A stretch of 64,000 nucleotides of DNA, taken from the NCBI GenBank assembly GCA_910586385.1, contig CAJUGX010000002.1, positions 62,001 to 126,000 of the forward strand, given 5' to 3'. This DNA comes from an uncultured Christensenella sp. GTDB taxonomy: Bacteria > Bacillota > Clostridia > Christensenellales > UBA1242. A program made the position numbers and the translations under genes. The notes beneath the pieces are model-generated. The model made no database searches, was not told the DNA's origin, and saw only the letters and a program-made list of their open reading frames with translations. Position 1 is the stretch's first letter. Each line of letters begins with the position of its first letter. Shown in pieces: positions 44,381 through 52,827 of this stretch.

Positions 44381-44904
44381 AATCCCCATTTTAATTGGTT
44401 CTCTGGCGAGTTTTCGACACTTTCCACAACAATTGAAAGAATGTATTTCTCTTTGCTTGACAAGTTGCTCTCTTCTGGAATTTGGATATATTCGCAAAAC
44501 AGAGTCTTCCCGCCACTGCCGAGCACGTCTTGAAAAAGATAATATTCTCCGTCATAGACAAACCTTTCATCAGTGACAAAGCCGAGTCTTTCGCCAGTCT
44601 CTTCCCCAAAAATCCTGCTTTTCACCCTCACAAGCAAGTCCTTGTCTGAGTTTACTGCACTTATTTGAACCTTTTGAGGAAGTTTCTCCTTTGGCAAATA
44701 AGAGCCATCAAATGTGAATGAAAGCACGCTTGCTTGGTCTGGCAAAATCTCAATGGTTGCCGTCTCTCCAATTGATATATCTGATTTTGCTCGCAAAAAT
44801 GACATGGAAAAATAGTACCCATTCACCCCCAAGACAATGGACACTATCAACAAAATTGACAAAGCAATGACCGCAAAGAGCCAACCAATATGTGATTTGT
44901 TCAT
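44362..44904 (-). CDS. unknown single-pass membrane protein
   Basis: 180 aa. One N-terminal membrane helix (about 8-30), then an extracellular beta-rich domain ('IGETATIEILPDQASVLSFTF', 'VRVKSRIFGEE') that may be immunoglobulin-like. Not recognised. It begins 33 nt after the flippase stop on the same strand, with only a weak RBS (TAAGAG), and is probably the second gene of that transcript; a partner role to the flippase is possible but unproven. Ends in a strong terminator. Confidence 0.65.
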   Translation of the reverse strand: MNKSHIGWLFAVIALSILLIVSIVLGVNGYYFSMSFLRAKSDISIGETATIEILPDQASVLSFTFDGSYLPKEKLPQKVQISAVNSDKDLLVRVKSRIFGEETGERLGFVTDERFVYDGEYYLFQDVLGSGGKTLFCEYIQIPEESNLSSKEKYILSIVVESVENSPENQLKWGFVQQND

Positions 44905-44937
44905 ACTCTTAGTCTTTGCCTTAAAGTCAAACTTATG

Positions 44938-46296
44938 CTATTTAGAGTTAATTTTCTTTTGTTTTTTTCTTCTAAGGCTTCTCTCTGCCCTAAAATTTTC
45001 GATTTGAACCTTTCTAAATTCTTGACTTTCCGCCTGCAGCAATCTTCTCTTTTGCACCCACTTATACTTTTTGTTTCCATAAAAGGTGTCATAAAGAAAG
45101 ATTCCAAGACCCTGCAAGAGATAGAAATAATAGTCACAGAATCTCCAAATAAGAAGGGGTAAAAACACACTTCCGCCAAGGTAGGATCTAAAGAGCCATG
45201 CGAAAGTGATTTCGTTGAAAACGATACCACCAGGAAGTGGGATGAATGCAGTAGCCAAATCCACAAGCACTGTATAAACAAAGAAATCGCCATAAACACT
45301 TGCATCTGCCGTTCCTGCAAACGCACAACAAATGAAAAACGGAATTGAATAGAGCAAAATAAATCTCGCCACATTCAAAACAAACTGATACACGACGTCA
45401 AATTTCGCCTTGACATAATCCTTCATTGTCGCTTGATAATCATCAATAAAAGTCGAGACCTTTGTGAAGCTTTTGTCATAATCTTTGAGAAACTTCATCT
45501 TGACAAGTGCTTTTATCCCCCATCCAGCGACTTTCTCACACGCCCTTTTGGATGATGAGAAGGTAAACATAAAGATGAGCATAATCAAAGTAAAAATGAA
45601 AACGATGATACTGATGACAGAAACCATGCCAGTGATTCCGTTTGAAAGTGAGATAATGAGGCAAATCATAGTCATCAAAAGCCATGCGGTGTTTTGAAAC
45701 AGCAGCTTTGAAACTGGGATAGAAAGTGATGCCACTCCAGGGATATCTCTGCTTGAAAGATAACCAACCATAAAGGTCTGCCCGCCGTTTGGGATTGGAG
45801 TGATTCCGTTGTAATATCTCCATGTCGCCATCGACTTGTAAGAAAGTGCCCATCTCGACATCATTGTCTTTCGATATATAAGTCTATGCACAGACAAAAC
45901 ATCTATGATGACAATCAGTGCCAGAAACAAAAACACCACAAACAGATACCATCCATTGGCAACACCACCGAAAGCAAATTTTTCTCCGCTTGTGAAGATA
46001 TCCCAAATAAGCACTCCCACAACAAGCACAATGTTGAGCACAAAGAAAAGACTTTTCCAGACTTTTTTTCCTATTGTTGAGGTTTTGGATTCTTCAATCT
46101 CTTTGTTTACTTCCTCAATTTTTTCTTCAACTTTTTGACTTTCTTCAGCAGAGAGTCCTTTCTCAATCTCTTCTCTTCTTGATTTTTTTCTTTCAACCCT
46201 GCGATTTCTAAGACGAGAAAAAAGTGATTGCTTGGATGATTCCTCAGCAACTCCAATGCCATCTTTTCTCTCTTCCTGATTATTTTCGTCCGTCAT
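44938..46296 (-). CDS. LPG-synthase-TM (MprF/AglD-type) flippase-like membrane protein
   Basis: 452 aa. Residues 1-75 are charged and coiled-coil-like (Lys/Arg/Glu rich). About eight membrane segments follow. The family motif 'YYNGITPIPNGGQTFMVGYL' near residue 165 and 'AFIPLPGGIVFNEITFAWLF' near 370 are typical of the lysylphosphatidylglycerol-synthase transmembrane domain, which flips lipids such as aminoacyl-phosphatidylglycerol or polyprenyl-linked sugars. No aminoacyl-transferase domain is attached, so it is the flippase part only. A basic tail ends it. The promoter TTGACA-18-TAAAAT sits inside the preceding terminator and ends 9 nt before the ATG, leaving almost no leader and no RBS. 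Confidence 0.82.
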   Translation of the reverse strand: MTDENNQEERKDGIGVAEESSKQSLFSRLRNRRVERKKSRREEIEKGLSAEESQKVEEKIEEVNKEIEESKTSTIGKKVWKSLFFVLNIVLVVGVLIWDIFTSGEKFAFGGVANGWYLFVVFLFLALIVIIDVLSVHRLIYRKTMMSRWALSYKSMATWRYYNGITPIPNGGQTFMVGYLSSRDIPGVASLSIPVSKLLFQNTAWLLMTMICLIISLSNGITGMVSVISIIVFIFTLIMLIFMFTFSSSKRACEKVAGWGIKALVKMKFLKDYDKSFTKVSTFIDDYQATMKDYVKAKFDVVYQFVLNVARFILLYSIPFFICCAFAGTADASVYGDFFVYTVLVDLATAFIPLPGGIVFNEITFAWLFRSYLGGSVFLPLLIWRFCDYYFYLLQGLGIFLYDTFYGNKKYKWVQKRRLLQAESQEFRKVQIENFRAERSLRRKKQKKINSK

Positions 46297-46305
46297 TATG
46301 TGTTG

Positions 46306-46335
46306 ATTTTATCAAAAAAAACAACTCTTTGTCAA
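46306..46335 (-). promoter_or_regulatory. flippase promoter nested in the preceding terminator
   Basis: -35 TTGACA (46335-46330), spacer 18, extended -10 TGATAAAAT (hexamer 46311-46306). The -35 lies in the loop and the spacer is the descending stem and T-run of the terminator of the PrsA-like gene. Confidence 0.7.
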
Positions 46336-46353
46336 TTCAAACAAGAGTTGTTT
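46313..46353 (-). terminator. terminator of the PrsA-like gene
   Basis: AACAACTCTT/AAGAGTTGTT stem, 13-nt loop, T8 on the minus strand. Confidence 0.85.
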
Positions 46354-46377
46354 ATTATATTATTATGTTATCAGAAA

Positions 46378-48120
46378 CTATTTATATAAATCCTTTATGT
46401 TTTCTTTGTGAATCTTGATTGACTTGGTCTTGCTTCTGAGATTGTTCATGTCCATTGTTTGGAAAACTGAGAAGTTGTTTGCATCCAACTCATCAAACAA
46501 AACATCGAGAAGTGTTTTGCTTGAGAAAACGTTGATTTTTGTCTTTGCCAAAGCCAAAATATTGTCTTTGTTGATTGTTGCATCAAAGTCAGAATCAGTC
46601 ACACTGAAGAGATTCTCAACCTTTCCTGCAAAGAAGAAGATATAGAATCCATCCTCAGTTTGCACAACTTCAGAGAAATCCCCCACTTGTGCATTTCCAT
46701 TGTCATAAAGAGTTTCGATTGCATTTTTGATTTCGTCAGCACTGTATCCTTCTGGAGTGATTGCCTTTCCATTTGCATCAACACCAAAAACAGCGTTGTA
46801 GTCTGCTCCTTTGTATGTGTCTTCGTCATTGTAAAGATAGAAATATTTTCTATACTTTTCAACTTTGTTTTGCTCTGAGCCTCTGACATTTGCCAAAATC
46901 TCTGAATAAAGCGCGTTTACAGAAGTTTTGCTTTCAACTTCTCCAGTCTCAGAATTTCTCACTGAAACCAAGTTTTTGTTTTTGTCAAAAAGTTTTTGTA
47001 CTTCAATGTTGTATTGTTCCACAGAGATTTCTTTGTTGTCTCTCTGAGTCTTAAGCTCTGACAATCCTTCAACATTGATTTTGATTGGAGCGATATAGAA
47101 ATATCTTCCTGCATTTGGATTGTCTTGGCTTCCCACGATATAATCCACATCTTTCACGCTTGAAAGGATAGAACTTTCAAAAGCAGAGATATTGCCGTGT
47201 GAAACATAGTTTGTATAATCTGCCCTTACTCTCTTTGAATAAGCCTTCAAAATGTCGTTTGCAGTTGTGCTTGAGATTCCTTGATTTGCAGTGTTGTACA
47301 AATCTTCGTACTTTTCTGCGATATAGTTGTCTCTCAAAATCTCATAAACTCTGTTGATTTCAAACTTAAACCACTCATCACCCTTAAGTTTTTTGTAAGA
47401 GTAGTTTTCTTTGATGTCAGAAACATATTTGTTGTACGCAACTTGCCATGCTTTTTCTTCCGTCATCTTGAAGATGTTTTCAAACATCTTTTCTTGATAA
47501 GGATATTTTTTTGTTGTTGTATCATAGTATTCGAAGTCATAGTCTCCGTTTTCGTCTTTGTGAACAGTGTAAGTATCTTTCACCTTTATTTCACTAGATT
47601 TCTTTCTACTCACCCAGTTTCCACTTTCGTCTTTTTCAAGAGACTCAATTTTTGTCTCATAATCCTTGAAAACTGAGGAATTTTTTGTCTCATCAGTCTC
47701 ATCTCCACTGCTTTCTTTATAATTTTCAAGGTAAGTCTTCAAATTTGAATAAACAGCATCAAAAGTCACATCCCAAAGGTAAGATTTCTCTCTGTCATTG
47801 AAAAGGTCTTCTCCATTTGCTTTGCATTTGTCTTTGACATCTTTGATAGTCAAATATTTTTCAACGATTGATTCAACGGTTTGTTTTACCGCTTCCTCCA
47901 TCTCCATGCCATAATTTTGAACATAGTTGTATCCATAACTGTTGAAAGCTGTGATAAGTTCTCTCTTAGAAATTTTGTCAACTGAGCCATCTTCATATGT
48001 GATTGTTGCGACAGTTGCTTCAAAATAGTTTTTGTCATTTCTTTCCCAAAGCGAACATCCAGCCAAAACGGATATGCACATCATAAAAACAAGTAACAAT
48101 GATAGTATCTTCTTTTTCAC
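46378..48120 (-). CDS. PrsA/SurA-like lipoprotein foldase
   Basis: 580 aa, start GTG 48120 with TTGGAG 10 nt before it. Lipoprotein signal 'MKKKILSLLLVFMMCISVLAGC' with lipobox LAGC, Cys 22. 'KRELITAFNSYG' and 'VKQTVESIVEKYLTIKDV' resemble the SurA/PrsA N-terminal chaperone helices; near the end 'AQVGDFSEVVQTEDGFYIFFFAG' resembles the last strands of a parvulin PPIase domain, but the body of the PPIase is divergent and several large insertions make it longer than PrsA (about 290-340 aa). Such foldases help proteins fold after Sec export; here the giant lipoproteins would be natural clients (inference). It has its own promoter (TTGAAT-17-TATAAT) and terminator. Confidence 0.75.
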   Translation of the reverse strand: MKKKILSLLLVFMMCISVLAGCSLWERNDKNYFEATVATITYEDGSVDKISKRELITAFNSYGYNYVQNYGMEMEEAVKQTVESIVEKYLTIKDVKDKCKANGEDLFNDREKSYLWDVTFDAVYSNLKTYLENYKESSGDETDETKNSSVFKDYETKIESLEKDESGNWVSRKKSSEIKVKDTYTVHKDENGDYDFEYYDTTTKKYPYQEKMFENIFKMTEEKAWQVAYNKYVSDIKENYSYKKLKGDEWFKFEINRVYEILRDNYIAEKYEDLYNTANQGISSTTANDILKAYSKRVRADYTNYVSHGNISAFESSILSSVKDVDYIVGSQDNPNAGRYFYIAPIKINVEGLSELKTQRDNKEISVEQYNIEVQKLFDKNKNLVSVRNSETGEVESKTSVNALYSEILANVRGSEQNKVEKYRKYFYLYNDEDTYKGADYNAVFGVDANGKAITPEGYSADEIKNAIETLYDNGNAQVGDFSEVVQTEDGFYIFFFAGKVENLFSVTDSDFDATINKDNILALAKTKINVFSSKTLLDVLFDELDANNFSVFQTMDMNNLRSKTKSIKIHKENIKDLYK

Positions 48121-48186
48121 GCTTAATCTCCAATAATATATTTGTCAAAAGGCAACACCCTTAAACACGAGTGTCTTAACCGTAGT

Positions 48187-48215
48187 ATTATATAATATAA
48201 AAATACAAAATTCAA
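48187..48215 (-). promoter_or_regulatory. promoter of the PrsA-like gene
   Basis: -35 TTGAAT (48215-48210), spacer 17, -10 TATAAT (48192-48187); a leader of about 60 nt follows. No terminator is evident after mfd, whose stop is at 48234. Confidence 0.65.
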
Positions 48216-48233
48216 GCAAATGCGGACAAATTC

Positions 48234-51200
48234 TCAATCTTTTTTGAAGCCAGAAGCATTCGAAAAAATCTCAATGAGAGTGTTGAGTTTGTCCAGAATC
48301 TTTCCTGGACAGTTCACACTTAGGATAGGCAAGTCCTCAAATTTTAAGCATGTATCATAAAATTTGACAACTTTCGACAATCTTTCATCAATAATTTGCT
48401 CACTCTTGTAGAAATAAACCAAGCAATCTTTGACGTTGACTCTAATTTTGCAGACATTAAAAGCCTTTGCAAGATTTTTGAGGTACGCAATCTTGCACAA
48501 GTTTTCAACCTCAGCAGGCATATCGCCGTAACTTTCAACCAAATTTTCTGTCACAATGCGATATTCTTCTGCAGAAGAGATTTGGCTGATTTTGTTGTAG
48601 AAAACAATCCTCTCCTCCTGAGAAGCGACATAATCTTCGCCAATAAAGGCATCAAGTGTGAGTTCCATCTTGATTTCTTTGTCACTCTGTGCCCCTTTGC
48701 CTGACATCTCTTTGGTGACTTCTTCCAAAAGTTTCACATAGAGGTCATAGCCCACTTTTTGCATATGCCCGTGCTGTTCTTTACCCAAAATGTTTCCGGC
48801 ACCGCGTATTTCAAGATCTCGCACTGCGATTTTGAAACCGCTGCCAAGTTCTCTAAACTCTTTGATTGCCTCAAGTCTCTTGTAAGCATCTTCTGTCAGC
48901 ACTCTGCCACCATCATATGTCAAATAAGCATACGCCAACTTGTCCGAACGACCTATTCTTCCACGAATCTGATACAACTGACTGAGCCCCAAGTGGTCAC
49001 AATCTACGACAAACAATGTGTTGAGTGTCGGCAAATCCACACCATTTTCAATCAAAGTGGTGGAAATAAAGAGGTTGAATTTGTCATCATAAAGGTCAGC
49101 AATTGCTTTCGAAAGCTCCTGCTCCATCATTTGTCCGTGAGCAACACCAATCTTTGCTTGTGGCACAAGGGCAGCAACATGTGCCCTAAACTGATAGATT
49201 TCTGCAACCTTGTTAAACAAAATAAGCGCCTTCCCGCCTCTCGACAATTCTCTCGAAACAACATCTTCCAAAAGTTGGTCGCTGTAAGGGCTGACATACG
49301 TCTGGATTGGCAATCTGTCTTTTGGTGGAGTCGCAATGACGCTTATGTCACGAATCCCAGAAAGCGACATGTGAAGCGTCCTTGGAATAGGAGTAGCAGA
49401 AAGAGTCAAGACATCGATGTCTGTCTTCATCTTTTTAATTTTCTCCTTGTCCTTCACCCCAAAGCGTTGCTCTTCATCCAAAACAAGAAGCCCAAGATCT
49501 TTGAACTTAAGCTTTTCATTTAAGATTTTGTGCGTGCCAATCAAAAGGTCAACTTTCCCCTCTGCCACACGCTTATAGATATCTGCAGTCTGCTTGTCAC
49601 TCTTGAAGCGATTCAAGATTTCAATTCTCACACCAAAGCCAAGCATCCTCTTCATTGCAGAACGATAATGCTGTTCACTCAAGATAGTTGTTGGGCACAA
49701 AAATGCAACTTGCTTGCCGTTGTAGATTGCCTTAAACATCGCCCGCAGAGCGACTTCAGTTTTTCCAAATCCGACATCACCACACACAAGCCTGTCCATG
49801 ATTTTGTCGCTTTCCATGTCTTTGTCAATGTCAGATATTGCAAGTGCCTGGTCGACAGTCAAATCAAACTCAAACGCATCAGAAAAATCCTTTTCCAACT
49901 CCTCATCTCTGACAAACACAAATCCTTTTTTCTCTTCTCTTTCTTTGTAGATTTTTGCAAGCGAAATGGCAACCTCTTTCAAGTCCTCTTTGACTTTTTG
50001 TTTAAGTTTGTTCCACTCGTTTGAGCCAAGCGAGTTGAGCTTTGGACTGTCTCCTCCAACATACGCAGTGACAAGGTTTGCTTGCTCTGTTGGAAGATAC
50101 AAAAGCGCACCATTTTTGTACTCCAAAACAAAATAATCTTTTTCAAAATGAGACAACTTCATTTTGACAATATCCTTGCATTTTCCTATGCCATAAAATG
50201 AGTGGACGACATAGTCTCCAACTTTCGGCAAATAAGAAAAATTTTCTTTTCCAGAGCGATAGTCCATCTTTCGACTTCGATACATATCATCAGTACCAAT
50301 CCCGACAATTCCTGCTGTCAGAAAACTGAAAGAAAAAGCAAAATAATCTCTGCACAAATACACTCTGACACCATTTGTCAAAGTGCCATCAAACACTCTG
50401 AAATTGATTGCATTTGACACCAAAAATTCTTGCAAGATTTCAAAGAAACTTCCTCCAAACAAAAAAACATTCATCCCACCATCGGCATACATCATAACAT
50501 CTTTTTTAAGTGACAAAAAGTCTGTCACATAACTTTTTTGACCAATGGTTTTGTTCTCAAAATCAACATCATCTGTATTTGAAAAAATGATTGTTTTTGA
50601 CAAATCTGCACTTGCAAAATCGAAGAAAATATCATCGGAATTCCACGAGAGTTCTTCTCTGCTTTTGCTTAAAATCTTGCATTCATTTTCGATTTTCAAA
50701 GGTTCATCAACAACGATGTTTTCACACAAATCAAAGACAGAATTGCTTCCAAAACGCAGAAAAAGTGGAGATATTGCAACTTTTTTGACAATTTCTTGAG
50801 TTTTCATGTTTGAAAAATCAAAAGAAATCATCTTCTCAATTTCATCATCAAAATATTCAATTCGATAAGGGAATTCCTCACTGCTGACAAAAATATCAAC
50901 CACATCGCCACGCACAGCAAACTGCCCGCCGACCGTCACATAATCAACTCTCTCAAAGCCAAAATCTATCAAATTTTGAATCAATTTTTCAATCGGGAAA
51001 TCCATGCCAATTTCGAGTCTAATTTTCTCATCCAAGAAGTCCATGTCAAACTTTGTTGAAATTGATGATGGCAAAAAAATCAGCACATCGAGCCTATCAT
51101 TCAGAAAGTCAGAAACACCTTTTGCAAATGCAAAAAGATTGATATCTTTCTCATCTTCATTTTCTCTTCCGCAAGAGACAATCTGCACTTTTCGTCCACA

Positions 51201-51368
51201 ATCAGAAAGCCCCTTTTTCAGTTTGCTGGCGGTCACAAAATCGCCGCAGAGATACACCAACTTTCCTTTTGATGCGCAATACAAAACCTTTTCGCCAACA
51301 AAAAAACCGCCCAACTTTCTTTCGTCAGGCAAAGCGGCAATTTGTGCAAATTTCAAAAAGTTTTCCAT
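48234..51368 (-). CDS. mfd: transcription-repair coupling factor
   Basis: 1044 aa, somewhat shorter than B. subtilis Mfd (1177). N-terminal UvrB-like part (about 1-330, lacking a functional Walker site), RNA-polymerase interaction domain 'GDYVVHSFYGIGKCKDIV' near 388, RecG-like translocase with Walker A GDVGFGKTE near 540, DEEQ box 'LDEEQRFG' near 641, 'SATPIPRTLHMSL', motif VI 'QIRGRIGRSDK', and the C-terminal TRCF domain from about 900. Mfd displaces stalled RNA polymerase and recruits UvrA, encoded 35 kb away. Starts 3 nt after the pth stop and is translationally coupled. Confidence 0.97.
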   Translation of the reverse strand: MENFLKFAQIAALPDERKLGGFFVGEKVLYCASKGKLVYLCGDFVTASKLKKGLSDCGRKVQIVSCGRENEDEKDINLFAFAKGVSDFLNDRLDVLIFLPSSISTKFDMDFLDEKIRLEIGMDFPIEKLIQNLIDFGFERVDYVTVGGQFAVRGDVVDIFVSSEEFPYRIEYFDDEIEKMISFDFSNMKTQEIVKKVAISPLFLRFGSNSVFDLCENIVVDEPLKIENECKILSKSREELSWNSDDIFFDFASADLSKTIIFSNTDDVDFENKTIGQKSYVTDFLSLKKDVMMYADGGMNVFLFGGSFFEILQEFLVSNAINFRVFDGTLTNGVRVYLCRDYFAFSFSFLTAGIVGIGTDDMYRSRKMDYRSGKENFSYLPKVGDYVVHSFYGIGKCKDIVKMKLSHFEKDYFVLEYKNGALLYLPTEQANLVTAYVGGDSPKLNSLGSNEWNKLKQKVKEDLKEVAISLAKIYKEREEKKGFVFVRDEELEKDFSDAFEFDLTVDQALAISDIDKDMESDKIMDRLVCGDVGFGKTEVALRAMFKAIYNGKQVAFLCPTTILSEQHYRSAMKRMLGFGVRIEILNRFKSDKQTADIYKRVAEGKVDLLIGTHKILNEKLKFKDLGLLVLDEEQRFGVKDKEKIKKMKTDIDVLTLSATPIPRTLHMSLSGIRDISVIATPPKDRLPIQTYVSPYSDQLLEDVVSRELSRGGKALILFNKVAEIYQFRAHVAALVPQAKIGVAHGQMMEQELSKAIADLYDDKFNLFISTTLIENGVDLPTLNTLFVVDCDHLGLSQLYQIRGRIGRSDKLAYAYLTYDGGRVLTEDAYKRLEAIKEFRELGSGFKIAVRDLEIRGAGNILGKEQHGHMQKVGYDLYVKLLEEVTKEMSGKGAQSDKEIKMELTLDAFIGEDYVASQEERIVFYNKISQISSAEEYRIVTENLVESYGDMPAEVENLCKIAYLKNLAKAFNVCKIRVNVKDCLVYFYKSEQIIDERLSKVVKFYDTCLKFEDLPILSVNCPGKILDKLNTLIEIFSNASGFKKD

Positions 51369-51371
51369 AGT

Positions 51372-51872
51372 CTAAATTCTCTCACAAACAGCATCTGCTG
51401 CACTTTGCAAAATAGGTGCAAAAATGTCTTTGTCATACTTCGAAAGCACATAGTCAGCAAGATCCAAACTGATGTCTCTTCCAACGCCAATTTTGACTCT
51501 TTCAAAGTCCTGTCCGATGTGAGAGACAATGCTTCGCAGTCCATTGTGTGTGCCAGCAGAACCATGCTCTCGATAACGAATATTTCCTCTTGGCAAGTCG
51601 ATATCATCAACCACCACAATTATCCTTGCATCCTTGTATTTTTCTTTGACAAGCACAACGCTTTCGCCACTGAGATTCATGTAGGTTTGAGGTTTGACAA
51701 GAAGCACTTTTTCACCATTCAAAAAACCCTCTCCCACAAGTGCCTTAAACTTCTTTTTGTCAACAGTGGTCTTCAATCTTTCCGCCAAAATATCGACGGT
51801 CTCAAAACCGACATTGTGATATGTGCCATTATATTTTGCATCAGGATTTCCAAGACCAACGATTATGACCAT
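51372..51872 (-). CDS. pth: peptidyl-tRNA hydrolase
   Basis: 166 aa (family about 180-200, slightly short at the C terminus). 'IIVGLGNPDAKYNGTYHNVGF' with catalytic His near 19, 'VKPQTYMNLSGESV' near 60, 'VVVDDIDLPRGNIRYRE' with Asp near 90 and 'GTHNGLRSI' (second His near 110) are all present. Pth releases peptides from peptidyl-tRNA that drops off ribosomes. One residue differs from the consensus: GTHNGLRS in place of GGHNGLRS. Lies 1 nt after the glmU-like gene and 3 nt before mfd, the same order (glmU..pth..mfd) as in many Firmicutes. Confidence 0.96.
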   Translation of the reverse strand: MVIIVGLGNPDAKYNGTYHNVGFETVDILAERLKTTVDKKKFKALVGEGFLNGEKVLLVKPQTYMNLSGESVVLVKEKYKDARIIVVVDDIDLPRGNIRYREHGSAGTHNGLRSIVSHIGQDFERVKIGVGRDISLDLADYVLSKYDKDIFAPILQSAADAVCERI

Positions 51873-51873
51873 C

Positions 51874-52710
51874 TTAAACTGTTCCCTTTATAATTCTCCC
51901 GAAAGGTCCAACTGTCTTATCTTGCCCAACCTTTCCGTTTTCGATATAACTCTGACAAACAAATGCCCCATCCAAAACAATGCTGTCAATGATATAGTTT
52001 CCACTCTCAATGATGACTCCCTTGCCAATGTAACTCTGCCCCTTGATAAAATTGTTTGGATAGATGACCGTCCCACCTTCAATCTCAACATCCGCATCGA
52101 TGAAGATTGTATCTTCTCCAAAAATCACAACACCATTGTCCTTGTGATAAGAGAGAATTCTGCTGTTGAGGATTTTGAAAGCAAGTGAAATCTTTTGTGC
52201 GTTGTCAACCACAAAGAAATCATTGTCGCCAAACTCTTGCACATTGGAAGAGAGAAGCATCTTTGAATTTTTCAAAAATTCTGATTGAAAGACATACCCG
52301 CGAGGAAGTTTCATAAAATTCAAAGCGTTTGCACAGAAATTGTTCATGATTTCAAGAAATGTCGCCTTCTGAAGAAGTGGAGTGTCACTGTAGAACACAG
52401 CGATATAATCCGCTCTTTCTGCATAAGGCCTTGCCAAGTTCAAAACATCTTCTTCATCTTCATATGTCACAACTTCTTGATCACACCCGGAGGTTGCAAG
52501 TCGCACCCAATCAATCATCTTCTTTCCGCAGATATAAAAACTTGAATTTGTTTCTTTCCCATCCAAAACAAGAACAAGCGTTTTGCTTGCGTCCCATTCA
52601 ACTTTCTCTTTCAATTCAAAAGTCTCAGTTTCAATTTTTTCGTCCAAAAAATCAAACCCAATCTGATTTTCAAGTGTCTCAGTTTCTCTTTCCAAAATCA
52701 TATTTTCCAT
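51874..52710 (-). CDS. degenerate GlmU-like protein (truncated, probably non-catalytic)
   Basis: 278 aa from ATG 52710; the frame extends to a GTG at 52734, but the promoter overlaps that codon. The middle 'YIAVFYSDTPLLQKATFLEIM' recalls the GlmU pyrophosphorylase core, and from about residue 195 'GVVIFGEDTIFIDADVEIEGGTVIYPNNFIKGQSYIG' onward is the start of the GlmU left-handed beta-helix, with 'KVGQDKTVGPFGRI' as in GlmU (VGPFAxLRP). The gene stops there, where GlmU would continue for about 130 residues. The GlmU nucleotide loop LAAGxGTRM is absent: the corresponding site reads 'LVLVLDGKETNSSFYICGK'. So both active sites seem lost. It keeps the glmU position before pth-mfd and is actively expressed judging by its perfect promoter. 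A regulatory role or remnant is inferred. Confidence 0.7.
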   Translation of the reverse strand: MENMILERETETLENQIGFDFLDEKIETETFELKEKVEWDASKTLVLVLDGKETNSSFYICGKKMIDWVRLATSGCDQEVVTYEDEEDVLNLARPYAERADYIAVFYSDTPLLQKATFLEIMNNFCANALNFMKLPRGYVFQSEFLKNSKMLLSSNVQEFGDNDFFVVDNAQKISLAFKILNSRILSYHKDNGVVIFGEDTIFIDADVEIEGGTVIYPNNFIKGQSYIGKGVIIESGNYIIDSIVLDGAFVCQSYIENGKVGQDKTVGPFGRIIKGTV

Positions 52711-52716
52711 GTTTTT

Positions 52717-52745
52717 ATTATAAATTTTTGCCACCTTTTTGTCAA
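52717..52745 (-). promoter_or_regulatory. consensus promoter of the glmU-like/pth/mfd operon
   Basis: TTGACA (52745-52740), 17-nt spacer, TATAAT (52722-52717), then 6 nt to the ATG: full consensus in both boxes, and no room for an RBS. Confidence 0.85.
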
Positions 52746-52794
52746 CAAAGAAGCGCCCCTAAAAGAAATTCTATCCAAATTATTTGAAATTCAT

Positions 52795-52823
52795 TTTCAA
52801 AAAGGGAAATAGTATGTTAAAAT
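52795..52823 (+). promoter_or_regulatory. promoter of the 376-aa secreted protein gene
   Basis: Extended -10 TGtTAAAAT (hexamer 52818-52823) with a weak -35 TTTCAA (52795-52800), spacer 17. Start codons ATGATG at 52828/52831 lie 4 and 7 nt after the -10. Confidence 0.5.
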
Positions 52824-52827
52824 AACC

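Noticed and set aside
44901..45374. A 157-codon minus-strand frame overlapping the flippase gene.
   Set aside because: It is another frame of the same strand within the LPG-synthase-type membrane protein, which has clear family motifs.
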